64,000 nucleotides of DNA from Hassallia sp050875635 (GCF_050875635.1 NZ_JBPAOH010000022.1:10365-74364); one strand, 5' to 3'. Shown: positions 18,203 through 26,945, counted from the first letter of the stretch. The notes: generated from the sequence alone by a model not told the origin. Program-made: numbers and translations.

Positions 18203-18883
18203 CTAAATATAAGGTGAAATATCTTCACCGCAATCATCTGCTAGATAGGAGAGGGCGCGAAAACGCAAACCCACAAGTTGTTCATAAAGTGGATTGATTT
18301 TACACATCGGGGGAATGTGAACTATTTTCCGCCCAAAGAGGTTGACATCGCGCTCAAAGGGACACTGCGAAGGTATCATTTTGCACAAAAAGCGGGCTAC
18401 TCTGGGGTCGTGAATCTCCAGTTTGTCTAGCCACTGACGCACCGGGCGCAATGCATCAAGTTGCCGTTTTGTCAAATCGGCGGAAGGAGTCTGTAGTTGC
18501 TGTGGGTGTTCTATAGTGTAGCGCAGCGCTTTGAGTAATTCCTCTGGCTGTTCTAAGGCTTTGCACAATTGATGCAAAAGTTGGTCTTCACTGGCAGAAT
18601 AAGTACCATCGGCGATCGCTACCATCACCGCTGTTCTTAAAAAATTTTCCGCTGCTGTTGTATTTTTACCCAACACCGCAGCTAATTCCTCTGGTTCAAT
18701 TGGCTCTAGTGACTCAAACTTGATTTTCGGAGCCAATTCTTTGTCAGTGATATTAGCTATTAATTCTTGTTCTTGGGCATCAAAGTTACCATCCGCCCAC
18801 GCGACTGTCAGTAATCCCCGCAGCCAAGCGGCAATTTGTTCGTTGCTATAACGAGATTGGACAGCACTTTTCATAATACTCAC
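18203..18883 (-). CDS. Mo-dependent nitrogenase C-terminal family protein with TerB-like N-terminus
   Basis: A 226-aa soluble protein. The N-terminal half (about residues 15-130) is helical with acidic repeats AWADGNFDAQEQELI and AIADGTYSASEDQLL, like TerB-type modules. The C-terminal ~85 residues (HDPRVARFLCKMIPSQCPFERD to DDCGEDISPYI) match the Mo-nitro_C family, which is widespread in cyanobacteria and not known to be a nitrogenase subunit. Conserved Cys residues in CKMIPSQCPF and PPMCKINP could bind metal. The start may be GTG 18883 or ATG 18874; no clear ribosome-binding site decides. Function unknown. Confidence 0.8.
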   Translation of the reverse strand: MSIMKSAVQSRYSNEQIAAWLRGLLTVAWADGNFDAQEQELIANITDKELAPKIKFESLEPIEPEELAAVLGKNTTAAENFLRTAVMVAIADGTYSASEDQLLHQLCKALEQPEELLKALRYTIEHPQQLQTPSADLTKRQLDALRPVRQWLDKLEIHDPRVARFLCKMIPSQCPFERDVNLFGRKIVHIPPMCKINPLYEQLVGLRFRALSYLADDCGEDISPYI

Positions 18884-19070
18884 ACTTTAAGCTACCTTAC
18901 TTTTATGTTAAGCCCTCAAGCTGGAAGCCTGGGACTTTGTTCTTGTAGTCGCGACTTTAGTCGTCGGACTATAAATTTATCAGCAAAAATGCGGAAAGTC
19001 GGAACGTTATTTTGTTTAAAAACGTGTAAAAGTATATTAAAATCAACCCGCGTCAGAGGGATTTACAGAT

Positions 19071-19502
19071 ATGACTGACCCCGTAACAACCTTAACAGCT
19101 TTGGCGATCGCTGAATTTGCCTTCAAAAAGTTTTTCGAGTCCGGTGTCGGTAAGCTGGGGGAAAAGTTCACCGAAACAGCGCTTACCAAGATGGACGAAC
19201 TGCGTCAAAAGATTTGGGATAAGTTACGCGGAAATCCAAGAGCCGAAAAAGCCTTGCAGGAAGTAGAAAAAGGCTCAAAAGACCATTTGAATAAACTGGC
19301 GGTTTATTTAGAAGATGAAATGAAGGATAACCCTGATTTTGCGGCACAGGTAAGCACTTTAGCTCAAGAAATCAAAGCGGGTAAAATTCAAGTAAATAGC
19401 CAAAATATACAGCAAAACTACGATAACAGCACAGGCTTTCAAAACGATATTGATGGTGGTGAAAATTTTATCGCTCACACTATCAACATTCATAAACCTT
19501 GA
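19071..19502 (+). CDS. N-terminal part of an interrupted STAND protein
   Basis: A 143-aa helical product with an AIAEFAFKKFFESGVGKLGEK opening and an Asn/Gln-rich tail (QVNSQNIQQNYDNSTGF, GGENFIAHTINIHKP). Such segments precede NB-ARC domains in many cyanobacterial STAND proteins. The reading frame ends in TGA at 19500-19502, but the codons directly after it continue, in the same frame, into the start of an NB-ARC domain (LPPETQNWHGRTDELAQ) and on to 22163. The simplest reading is one original gene with a nonsense change. An independent small protein is the alternative. Confidence 0.65.
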   Translation: MTDPVTTLTALAIAEFAFKKFFESGVGKLGEKFTETALTKMDELRQKIWDKLRGNPRAEKALQEVEKGSKDHLNKLAVYLEDEMKDNPDFAAQVSTLAQEIKAGKIQVNSQNIQQNYDNSTGFQNDIDGGENFIAHTINIHKP

Positions 19503-19613
19503 CTGGAGTCGTCCGGAGGGGAACGGACAAAGAGAAATCCCGTTAGTTCTATTATCAACGAATTACCCCCTGAAACCCAGAATTGGCACGGGCGCACAGA
19601 TGAACTTGCCCAA

Positions 19614-22163
19614 ATGCAAGAATGGTTGCAAGCGGATAACGTGCGTTTAATTGGCATTACCGGGACTGGTGGTTATGGCAAATCTTCGCTGGTTGCGAAA
19701 GTCTTTGCAACTGCACAAAGCTTTGAAAAGCAAGTTTGGGCAACTTTTAGCCAAAATTACCCGTTTGCGGTTTGGGCACGCTGGTTATTGGAAAAGTTAG
19801 GCAAAGCAACACCTGAAAAAGAAGCAGATTTATTAACTGCGGTTTGTAATAATTTGCGAACAGGGCGCTATTTGCTGGTATTAGATAATTTAGAAACTCT
19901 GCTAGAAGCTAACGGAGAATGGCATGATAAGACTTACTATGATTTCTTGTTGCGGTGGTTGAGTAGCCACACTGAAAGTATAATTTTAGTCACTAGCCGC
20001 GAACAACCTCAACTACCGCCCAATACCCTCAATTACTGCCGTTGGTTGCCATTGAAAGGACTTTCAACCGATGCTGGGGTAGCACTGCTAGAAGATTTAG
20101 ATATTCAAGGTGCTGATGCACAAATGCAAAAATTTGTCAAGCAAGCGGATGGACATCCTTTATTAATCAAGCTGGTGGCTGGAGTGTTGCACGCTGATGA
20201 GGGGGATGTGGTTGATATCAGCGCTTTGAGACAAAATATCTTTGAAATTCTGGGGTTACACCGGGGCGATCCGCAAGCGAGTATTGGTAAGATTATTGAT
20301 GCCAGTATTGCCCGGTTAACGCCAAAGTTACAAGAACTATTATTTAATTTAAGCGTATATCGCCCCGCTTTTAACGCCACAGCCGCAGCCGCACTTTTAC
20401 CAGAACAAGAAGTGACACAAGCAGATTTGCGGGGATTGGTTAAGCGATCGCTTTTGCAAGAAAACAAACTAGAAAGCGGTTGGGTATTTGAGTTTCAGCC
20501 GTTAATTTTGGCTTATCTGAAACAGCAAGCGGGTGATTTAACCAAAGTACATCAAAGAGCGATCGCTTACTATCAATCTATCGCTAAAGAATCTTGGCAG
20601 ACGATAGAAGATATCAGACCACAACTAGAAATTTTTCATCACCTCTGCGAACTTAAGCAATATCGACAAGCTTATAACGTTCTTGATTCCTGCGACAATT
20701 TTTTGAGGTTGCGAGGATATTACAGTACCATTATTGAACTATCTAGCCGACTAGAAAAGGAATGGCAACCCACTAACCAAGATGAAAATAGGAAGTTTGC
20801 AGGTATTCTCACATATTTGGGTAATGCTTACAATTCCTTGGGACAATACCAACTGGCAATTGATTACTATCAGCAGTCACTTACTATTTATCGTGAGATA
20901 GGCAATCGCAATGGTGAAGCCAATTCTCTGATTGGTTTGGGCAATGCTTACTATTTTTTGGGACAATACCAAATTGCGATTGACTATCATCAGCAGTCAC
21001 TAGCTATTTCTCTTGAGATAGGCGATCGCAATGGTGAAGCTGATTCTCTGCTTGGTTTGGGCGGTGTTTACAAATGTTTGGGACAATACCAAGAGGCGAT
21101 TGATAACCTTGAGCAGTCACTGGCTATTAAAATTGAGATAGGCGATCGCAATGGTGAAGCTGCTTCTCTGGGTAATTTGGGCAATGCTTACGATTCTTTG
21201 GGACAAAACCAAATTGCGATTGATTACCATCAGCAATCACTGGCTATTTTTCTTGAAAAAGGCGATCGCAATGGTGAAGCTGCTTCTCTGGCTGGTTTGG
21301 GTAATGCTTACCAATCTTTGGGAGAATACCAAATTGCGATTGATTTTTATCAACAGTCACTAGCTATTTCTCTTGAGATAGGCGATCGCAATGGTGAAGC
21401 TACTTCTCTAAATAATTTGGGCAATGCTTACAATTCCTTGGGACAATATCAACAAGCGATTGATTACAATCAGCAGTCGCTGGCTATTTTTTGTGAGATA
21501 GGCCATCGCAATGGTAAAGCCAAATCCCTTAATAATTTGGGCTATGCTTACTGTTCCTTGAGAGAATACCAACAAGCAATTGATTGTTATCAGCAATTAT
21601 TAACGGTTCAACGCGAGATAGGCGATCGCAAAGGAGAAGCTGATTCTCTAAATAATTTGGGCAATAGTTACTATTCCTTGGAAGAATATCAGCAAGCGAT
21701 TGATTTCTATCAGCAGTCACTAACTATTGATCGAGAGATAGGCGATCGCACTGGTGAAGCTGCTTCTTTGACTAATTTGGGCAATGCTTACATTTCTTTG
21801 AGAGAATATCAACAGGCGATTGATTGTTATCAGCAATTATTAACGACTCAACGCGAGATAGGCGATCGCAATGGTGAAGCCCAGTCACTTCAAAATCTTG
21901 GCAAGCTTTATAATTTAACAGGCAGAATTAAGGAAGGTTACGCAGTTGGTTTTCAAGCTACTCAAATTCAACAAGAACTAGAACTTCCTATTGAAGCTTT
22001 GGCTATACCAAAGTGGCAGAAGTCAATTGCTAAATTTGCTCAACGTGGTAAATTACAATTGGGTTTATGTTTTCTTTTGGGGTTATTCGCTTTCCCCTTT
22101 GCCCTAGTTTTCATTGTGTCGGTGATGTTGTGGCGCGTGGTAAAATCTCAATTGCGGCGTTGA
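19614..22163 (+). CDS. NB-ARC / TPR STAND NTPase with C-terminal membrane helix (N-terminus cut by in-frame stop)
   Basis: As called from ATG 19614 this is 849 aa. Order: NB-ARC ATPase with Walker A GTGGYGKSS (near residue 16), Walker B RYLLVLDNLE, sensor region SIILVTSREQ and HPLL motif; a winged-helix region; nine full and one degenerate 40-residue TPR units (about 400-760); then a hydrophobic segment (LCFLLGLFAFPFALVFIVSVML) and a basic tail. STAND proteins act as ligand-triggered switches, often in signalling or defence. This start removes the conserved GRTDEL lead-in of NB-ARC, which is encoded in frame upstream without any ATG, GTG or TTG after the TGA at 19500. Activity is therefore doubtful unless the stop is read through or is a sequencing error. 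Confidence 0.8.
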   Translation: MQEWLQADNVRLIGITGTGGYGKSSLVAKVFATAQSFEKQVWATFSQNYPFAVWARWLLEKLGKATPEKEADLLTAVCNNLRTGRYLLVLDNLETLLEANGEWHDKTYYDFLLRWLSSHTESIILVTSREQPQLPPNTLNYCRWLPLKGLSTDAGVALLEDLDIQGADAQMQKFVKQADGHPLLIKLVAGVLHADEGDVVDISALRQNIFEILGLHRGDPQASIGKIIDASIARLTPKLQELLFNLSVYRPAFNATAAAALLPEQEVTQADLRGLVKRSLLQENKLESGWVFEFQPLILAYLKQQAGDLTKVHQRAIAYYQSIAKESWQTIEDIRPQLEIFHHLCELKQYRQAYNVLDSCDNFLRLRGYYSTIIELSSRLEKEWQPTNQDENRKFAGILTYLGNAYNSLGQYQLAIDYYQQSLTIYREIGNRNGEANSLIGLGNAYYFLGQYQIAIDYHQQSLAISLEIGDRNGEADSLLGLGGVYKCLGQYQEAIDNLEQSLAIKIEIGDRNGEAASLGNLGNAYDSLGQNQIAIDYHQQSLAIFLEKGDRNGEAASLAGLGNAYQSLGEYQIAIDFYQQSLAISLEIGDRNGEATSLNNLGNAYNSLGQYQQAIDYNQQSLAIFCEIGHRNGKAKSLNNLGYAYCSLREYQQAIDCYQQLLTVQREIGDRKGEADSLNNLGNSYYSLEEYQQAIDFYQQSLTIDREIGDRTGEAASLTNLGNAYISLREYQQAIDCYQQLLTTQREIGDRNGEAQSLQNLGKLYNLTGRIKEGYAVGFQATQIQQELELPIEALAIPKWQKSIAKFAQRGKLQLGLCFLLGLFAFPFALVFIVSVMLWRVVKSQLRR
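20810..21900 (+). repeat. 120-bp tandem repeats encoding TPR units
   Basis: Nine units of 120 bp (40 codons) with high nucleotide similarity. Most carry the HIP1-containing string GAGATAGGCGATCGCAATGG at the same phase. The similarity at silent positions points to recent unit amplification or conversion. Confidence 0.9.
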
Positions 22164-22228
22164 TCGTTTTATAGCCATTTTTGATTTTAGGCATTTATGT
22201 ATGATAAATCAACGCCAAGCCGTCACAT

Positions 22229-22353
22229 TAGACTTCTTGCATAAATCAAAACGAAGAACCCCACCCCGCCTTTGACTTACGTCAAAGTCTCCCCTCCCCG
22301 CCTGCGGGGAGGGGTTGGGGGTGGGGTTTTGGAGGACTTTTGCAAGAGGTCTA
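22229..22353. repeat. MITE-like 125-bp element
   Basis: Imperfect terminal inverted repeats: TAGACTTCTTGCATAAATC at the left, complement of TAGACCTCTTGCAAAAGTCC at the right. The interior consists of nested GC-rich palindromes (CCCCTCCCCGCCTGCGGGG). No gene inside. Confidence 0.8.
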
Positions 22354-22389
22354 TTGATAAAAGCAAAAATATCACTGTCAATCAATATT

Positions 22390-22689
22390 TTATTCTGATT
22401 CTAAAAACAATGACTCTAAATCTCTATATCCACTAATTACACGCGTAACGTCAATTCCATCTTCTCTTGGATAATAAAAAATAATATAATCTTCGATACT
22501 AAATCCCCGGAGATTAGGAGATAATTGCTCATAACTCTTTCCTATATTGGGAAATCCAGCAACTAGTTTACATTTTTGACGAATTGCATCAAAAAGCTTG
22601 CTGGCAGCATTAGGATTATTTTGAGCAATATAGTCACAGATAGTATTTAAATCTTTAACGGCTTCATCAGAAAAAGAGTAATTACTCAT
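22390..22689 (-). CDS. ParE/RelE-family toxin
   Basis: A 99-aa small basic protein of the RelE/ParE superfamily: SFSDEAVKDLNTICDYIAQNNPNAASKLFDAI, FPNIGKSYEQL, then the core strand region FSIEDYIIFYYPREDGIDVTRVISGYRD. ParE members act on gyrase and RelE members cut mRNA at the ribosome; which applies is not clear. Its ATG overlaps the stop of the upstream antitoxin gene by four bases, the usual order for a two-gene module. Confidence 0.85.
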   Translation of the reverse strand: MSNYSFSDEAVKDLNTICDYIAQNNPNAASKLFDAIRQKCKLVAGFPNIGKSYEQLSPNLRGFSIEDYIIFYYPREDGIDVTRVISGYRDLESLFLESE

Positions 22690-22940
22690 CTTTGCGACTC
22701 AGCAATTTTATTGATTTTTTCTTGTATTTGAGCAAATACGATCTCTCCGTCTGTAACCTGTCCTCTAGCAATTTGTTCGTTACCAACCCCAATTTTTTGC
22801 CGGAGTTCTTCTAAGCGTTGTTCTCGTACTTGCAGCAATTTAAATGCTTCGTTCATCACTTCCTCTGCATTAGCATATCTCCCGGCTTGAATTTGGGATT
22901 TAATAAACTGCTCATGCTCAGGTTTGAGGGAAATATTCAT
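22686..22940 (-). CDS. ParD-like antitoxin
   Basis: An 84-aa protein with an N-terminal ribbon-helix-helix type segment (MNISLKPEHEQFIKSQIQAG, RYANAEEVMNEAFKLL) that should bind its own promoter, and a charged C-terminal half that would wrap the toxin. It lies immediately upstream of the toxin gene with a 4-bp overlap. ATG 22940 is preferred over GTG 22946 because the family starts at M-N/S-(I/V)-S-L. A cellular role beyond self-regulation is not implied by the sequence. Confidence 0.85.
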   Translation of the reverse strand: MNISLKPEHEQFIKSQIQAGRYANAEEVMNEAFKLLQVREQRLEELRQKIGVGNEQIARGQVTDGEIVFAQIQEKINKIAESQR

Positions 22941-23319
22941 AATCACATAATCTTAGTTGATGACTTATTCAAATTTTATCGCTGATTGACTGAATCAATG
23001 CGCGATCGCACTATCGAAAGGCAAATCGAACGCAAATACAATTGACGATAAATACCTACAATGTAGGATATAAGCGTGTGGTGCGGGAACGACAAAAGGT
23101 AGAGTTATGTTTTAGTAGGAGCGATCGCCCCCCTGAACGGATACATATAATGGACATCGACCGAATTTAATTATGCGTTGCCCAAAACCCTTGTAGAGAC
23201 GTAGCAATGCTACGTCTCTACGTCTTTTATGGATACATATAATAGATATTTAAGATATTCATGACAATGCCAACCCAAAAGAAAAGTGTTGAGCGATCGC
23301 TATTCACTGATTTGGCTCA
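22941..23319. other. Gene-free spacer with one hairpin repeat
   Basis: Contains HIP1 sites and a perfect hairpin at 23193-23221 (GTAGAGACGTAGC and complement), related to the GTAGAGACGTTC family. The string GGATACATATAAT occurs twice (about 23141 and 23230), either side of the hairpin. A 23-codon ORF (23262-23333) is too short to believe. No other signal is evident. Confidence 0.5.
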
Positions 23320-24546
23320 TCAACTTCCGTGAACCTTTACTGATATTGATATCGGTCCGAAGCGATTATCCACCCCACAATAAAGGTTCTCTTCCTCAGA
23401 TACGGTTTGGTATGCATCGTCTCCGTATCGATAGTACGTTGAGGCACATACTGCATCCACATCAGGATAGGACAAAAGAGATTCAAGACCCCAAATTTCC
23501 CCAGGAGATGCTCCTCCAACACGGAAGGACTGCTCAAGCAATGCGAAGCGCTTAACTAACTCACAAGTGCCGTTTGAATATATGGATGCGATTCCGGACA
23601 CTATATCCAGGTTGAATCTCGCAGTTTTAATCTCTGGAATGTGTTTATTTAAAAGCGCTCTAAAAAGGAGTGCTTTATCTATAATTGCTTGTGCATCTTC
23701 GTTGTTGAAAATGCCAACCTGAGCAAGCAACTTAGGAGGGATACGTTTGCCTGTTCGCATAATCACAAGGTCAGTTCCCCTGTATAGTCCTTGAGAGAAC
23801 CTTTGAACCCCTAGACTCTGTACCTGGTGAGAACCAACAGTAATAAAACTCGCACTATATGTCTTCAAATCTTCTGGGTGAAGATTTTCTTCCACCACCA
23901 GTCCGTATTGTTGGAGCTTACCTTGATCCGCAATTTTATCAGAGATAAACTGCTCTAGCTCTTGGAAAGAGCTAATGACAAACTGGCTCATTCCCAAAAA
24001 TGCAAGCGGATCTTTGAGCCGAATTTGATACACTCCTTTGTTGTAGAGCTCCTTGAAAGCTATTCTCAGATCATCAGTACTGAAAACTGTGAATCCAGGA
24101 AGAACAAGATTTCGCTGGGCAAGCTCTTCAGAAAACTCATGAGACCATCCTAGCGGACAAACTGCTTCTCTACTAACCAAGGGATGCATTATTGCTTTTG
24201 TAGATTGGTGAGGTCTGGCTACAATTCCACCAAAAAAATCCTTTTCGCTCTCGATAAGCGCATCCTCGATCAGCTTTTGGTTCTCTTTCAACTCAAGGAC
24301 TATAGTTTTATCAGCAACGTAGTATGTTTTCCCCTGCTCAATACCACCGAATCTCTGGAAGATTTCGGCTATTTTTGCCGCAATCCGAAGATTTCGGTAA
24401 TAAGCGAACTTAACAGGCGGTTTGTTGCTGTTGATAACTAACGTTTCAACTTTGAACTCAGGAATAACTAAGTTCTTGAAGGGAACTGAGTTTGACTGTC
24501 CATCCCACAATGAGGACGAAGACACCTCTAAATCCTGGTAGTGCAT
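23320..24546 (-). CDS. DUF3182-like protein (ATP-grasp-like)
   Basis: A 408-aa soluble protein that I place, with some reserve, in DUF3182, a family with a biotin-carboxylase/ATP-grasp-like core. Suggestive segments: SREAVCPLGWSHEFSEELAQRNLVLPGFTVFS, then a GVYQIRLKDPLAFLGMSQFVI region resembling the substrate-binding strand of ATP-grasp enzymes, and YGLVVEENLHPEDLKTYSASFI. No signal peptide or membrane helix. It is divergent from the methyltransferase and ligase genes at 24.9-26.8 kb, separated by 334 bp that hold a 116-bp repeat. The reaction is unknown. Confidence 0.65.
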   Translation of the reverse strand: MHYQDLEVSSSSLWDGQSNSVPFKNLVIPEFKVETLVINSNKPPVKFAYYRNLRIAAKIAEIFQRFGGIEQGKTYYVADKTIVLELKENQKLIEDALIESEKDFFGGIVARPHQSTKAIMHPLVSREAVCPLGWSHEFSEELAQRNLVLPGFTVFSTDDLRIAFKELYNKGVYQIRLKDPLAFLGMSQFVISSFQELEQFISDKIADQGKLQQYGLVVEENLHPEDLKTYSASFITVGSHQVQSLGVQRFSQGLYRGTDLVIMRTGKRIPPKLLAQVGIFNNEDAQAIIDKALLFRALLNKHIPEIKTARFNLDIVSGIASIYSNGTCELVKRFALLEQSFRVGGASPGEIWGLESLLSYPDVDAVCASTYYRYGDDAYQTVSEEENLYCGVDNRFGPISISVKVHGS

Positions 24547-24676
24547 TGCAAGAGTTTGGGTGATGTATTCGTTATACTAACCCAAGTTGCTAGTTATGGT
24601 TTGATGCCTACACCCTAGTTTTGGTCATTTATTTACAGGCGATCGCGCAAATTACACAACAAAGTTTTAGTAGTCG

Positions 24677-24792
24677 CGATCGCGTAGCGCGTCCTGTTGC
24701 TCAACTGCACTCTTTTCAGTTGCCTCGTTGCAAAGCAACGAGGGAGGCATTTCTGAAAGAAATGCCTCAGCAACATACGGACGATCGCTCTG
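24677..24792 (+). repeat. 116-bp palindromic repeat, copy 1
   Basis: Matches 56173-56288 in inverted orientation at all but three positions. Two internal hairpins: GCCTCGTTGCAAAGCAACGA and GAGGCATTTCTGAAAGAAAT. The three differing bases are the AAA loop of the first hairpin, which reads AAA on the + strand in both copies. It lies in the spacer upstream of the methyltransferase gene. Confidence 0.9.
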
Positions 24793-24880
24793 CCATATCC
24801 TACCCTCTGCAAATATTTTTGAGAATATTTATAGTTAAATCCACCAAGAGAGAGTTAATCTGTGTAGTGGAGGTATTTTT

Positions 24881-25696
24881 ATGACTAAAACCACAGTTAA
24901 CCTTGGTGTTGTTCAAGAAACTCTGCTAATCCCGCTCTGGGCTAGAGCTTGTGAGTTTTCCAAACCCGATCCACTTATACAAGACCCGAAATCGGTCGAG
25001 ATTATCGAGGCGATCGATTACGATTTTGATAAATTTGCTACTGCCAAAAGCTCTCAAATAGGCACTTGCTTGCGAGGAATGATCCTCGACAACTGGGTAC
25101 GCGCTTATCTCCAACAACATCCTCAAGGTTCGGTGGTAGAAATTGGTGCAGGACTCAATACCCGTTTTGAGCGAGTTGATAATGGTGAAGTACGCTGGTT
25201 TGATTTAGACTTACCAGACTCAATGACGCTGCGAAAGCAGTTTTTTGAAGAAACAGAACGCCGTCAGTTTATCACGGCTTCAGCCTTGGATATAGATTGG
25301 ATTGAGCGCGTTAAAGCAGTTAATGTACCTTGTATGTTTGTGGCAGAGGGAGTACTGATCTATCTCAGTGAAGAACAGGTACAGCAGTTGTTTGCTAATC
25401 TTTTAGAGCATTTTCCTGGTTGTTGGTTTGCGTTTGATTCTATGTCACCCCTGATGGTGAAAAATCAGAAGAGACATGACTCAATAAATTACACCTCGGC
25501 AAAATTTAATTGGAGTATCTCAGATATTCGCAAGATCCAAGATTGGGATTTACGCTATCAAGTAATCGAAGTCACTACTTTTGCAGATTTGCCAGCTAAA
25601 TATCTGCGACGCTTTGGTGTGGTAATTCGCTTGCTTTTTTCCTATATTCCTTTCTTGCGGAATATGTATCGCTTAACATTAGTTAGATTGAGTTAA
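24881..25696 (+). CDS. SAM-dependent methyltransferase, leucine carboxyl methyltransferase family
   Basis: A 271-aa class I methyltransferase of the LCMT/PPM family that O-methylates carboxyl groups, in bacteria often of small molecules. Motif I reads VVEIGAGLNTRFERV, followed by the acidic strand VRWFDLDLPDSM that holds the ribose, then FITASALDIDWIE and the post-core FVAEGVLIYLSEEQV. A strong ribosome-binding site (GGAGGT at 24868) precedes the ATG. The stop is followed after 23 bp by the GCS2-like ligase gene, which suggests an operon; together they could ligate and cap an amino-acid-type substrate. Substrate unknown. Confidence 0.85.
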   Translation: MTKTTVNLGVVQETLLIPLWARACEFSKPDPLIQDPKSVEIIEAIDYDFDKFATAKSSQIGTCLRGMILDNWVRAYLQQHPQGSVVEIGAGLNTRFERVDNGEVRWFDLDLPDSMTLRKQFFEETERRQFITASALDIDWIERVKAVNVPCMFVAEGVLIYLSEEQVQQLFANLLEHFPGCWFAFDSMSPLMVKNQKRHDSINYTSAKFNWSISDIRKIQDWDLRYQVIEVTTFADLPAKYLRRFGVVIRLLFSYIPFLRNMYRLTLVRLS

Positions 25697-25719
25697 ATTC
25701 CCGGAATTAAGTATAGAGA

Positions 25720-26823
25720 ATGTTTTATTTTGGTATTGAGCATGAAGTCGCTTTCTTCAATTATGAAAGAAAGTTTGCTGATTTTTCGCGGACAAAATTC
25801 GCTGATTTTAATCAAATCGTAGAAAGATTACCTACATACCCCAGCGACTATCCACAATTACGTGTGGGTGATGCTGGTATTAAACAAAAAAGATGGTATA
25901 TTGAAGGATTTGAAAGATTTGAAGATTCTGAAAATGTCATCGAATGCATTCCTAAAGGTATCGAAATCAGAACAACTATAAATTCTACTATTCAAAGCGC
26001 TATAAATGAATTATCCGAAAGTTTTCGCTTACTGTGTGAAGGTGCTAATAGCTTCGGTTTTTCGCCAGTTTTAGTCAGTTTTAATCCATACTATGCTGTT
26101 TTTGAGCCGCAACCCCCATTAAATGATTATGAAATAAAATGGCGGCAAACTTCCCCAGAAAGACAAACGGCACACATTCCCATGTTGACTTATGGTCCTG
26201 ACTTAAATATATCAGTCAGCGGATTATCTTATGAAAGTATAATTGATATTGGCAGAAAGTTAACTTATTACAGTCCTTACATTGTTCCGTTTAGTTATAG
26301 TTCTCCTTTTTATCAAGGTACTTTGTGGTCTGGTTTATCGGTAAGGACATTTATTAGAACCGGCAAAAGACCGGCGGTGATAGTGTTTGTAGAAAAACGC
26401 GAACAACTTATAGATAGTGTACCTTCATTAACGAAAATAGCACGCATCCCCGCAGAAGTCGGTAGAATTGAATTTAAGGCTTTTGATAGTTGTGATGATT
26501 TTACAATTTATGCCGGCTTGTTAGCATTATTAAAGGGTTTGGTATTAGATGAAACTCTGTTGGGTAGAGCAACTATACCGGATGCGGAGAAACATCAAAT
26601 ATCCGCAAAAGAAGGTTTTGACAACGAAGATATTTTAGCGACAGCCACACAAGTTTTGCAAGCATCTGAAATTGCACTCTTCAACGATCCTGATGTTCAG
26701 TTGTTAGCACCGCTGAAAGTTATGCTTGAAAAGCGAGAAACACCGGCTCATAAACTCATTCAAGTTTTTAACCGAGTAGGTTCAATAGAAGAAGCACTCT
26801 TGCAAACTTACGCTTTTAAATAG
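25720..26823 (+). CDS. Glutamate-cysteine ligase family (GCS2-like) protein
   Basis: A 367-aa soluble protein of the glutamine synthetase/GCS superfamily, which joins an amino group to a side- or main-chain carboxylate using ATP. The opening MFYFGIEHEVAFFN contains the acidic E-x-E metal site. PKGIEIRTTINS and FSYSSPFYQGTLWSGLSVRT provide further polar active-site strands. It differs at the N-terminus from the usual cyanobacterial GshA, so glutathione synthesis should not be assumed. It follows the carboxyl methyltransferase gene by 23 bp and is probably co-transcribed with it. Confidence 0.7.
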   Translation: MFYFGIEHEVAFFNYERKFADFSRTKFADFNQIVERLPTYPSDYPQLRVGDAGIKQKRWYIEGFERFEDSENVIECIPKGIEIRTTINSTIQSAINELSESFRLLCEGANSFGFSPVLVSFNPYYAVFEPQPPLNDYEIKWRQTSPERQTAHIPMLTYGPDLNISVSGLSYESIIDIGRKLTYYSPYIVPFSYSSPFYQGTLWSGLSVRTFIRTGKRPAVIVFVEKREQLIDSVPSLTKIARIPAEVGRIEFKAFDSCDDFTIYAGLLALLKGLVLDETLLGRATIPDAEKHQISAKEGFDNEDILATATQVLQASEIALFNDPDVQLLAPLKVMLEKRETPAHKLIQVFNRVGSIEEALLQTYAFK

Positions 26824-26843
26824 ACAAGGGAAGTGGAAATTGC

Positions 26844-26893
26844 GTAGGGACAATTCATGTAGCCGAAGGCTTCCCGCAGGGTATTGTCCCTAC
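26844..26893. repeat. GTAGGGACAAT inverted repeat
   Basis: Arms GTAGGGACAAT and ATTGTCCCTAC bound a 50-bp palindromic unit. A GTAGAGACGTTC hairpin follows at 26946-26974; together they fill most of the spacer before the phosphodiesterase gene. Confidence 0.75.
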
Positions 26894-26945
26894 AAACAAT
26901 TTCAGGTAACGCATAATTCTTTTTGTGGAGATGTCTAATGAAATT

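Noticed and set aside
18203..18883. Nitrogenase gene
   Set aside because: Only the Mo-nitro_C domain is similar by name; no nif motifs or nif neighbours are present.
23262..23333. 23-codon ORF starting MTMPTQKK
   Set aside because: Too short, overlaps the end of the convergent gene and has no ribosome-binding site.
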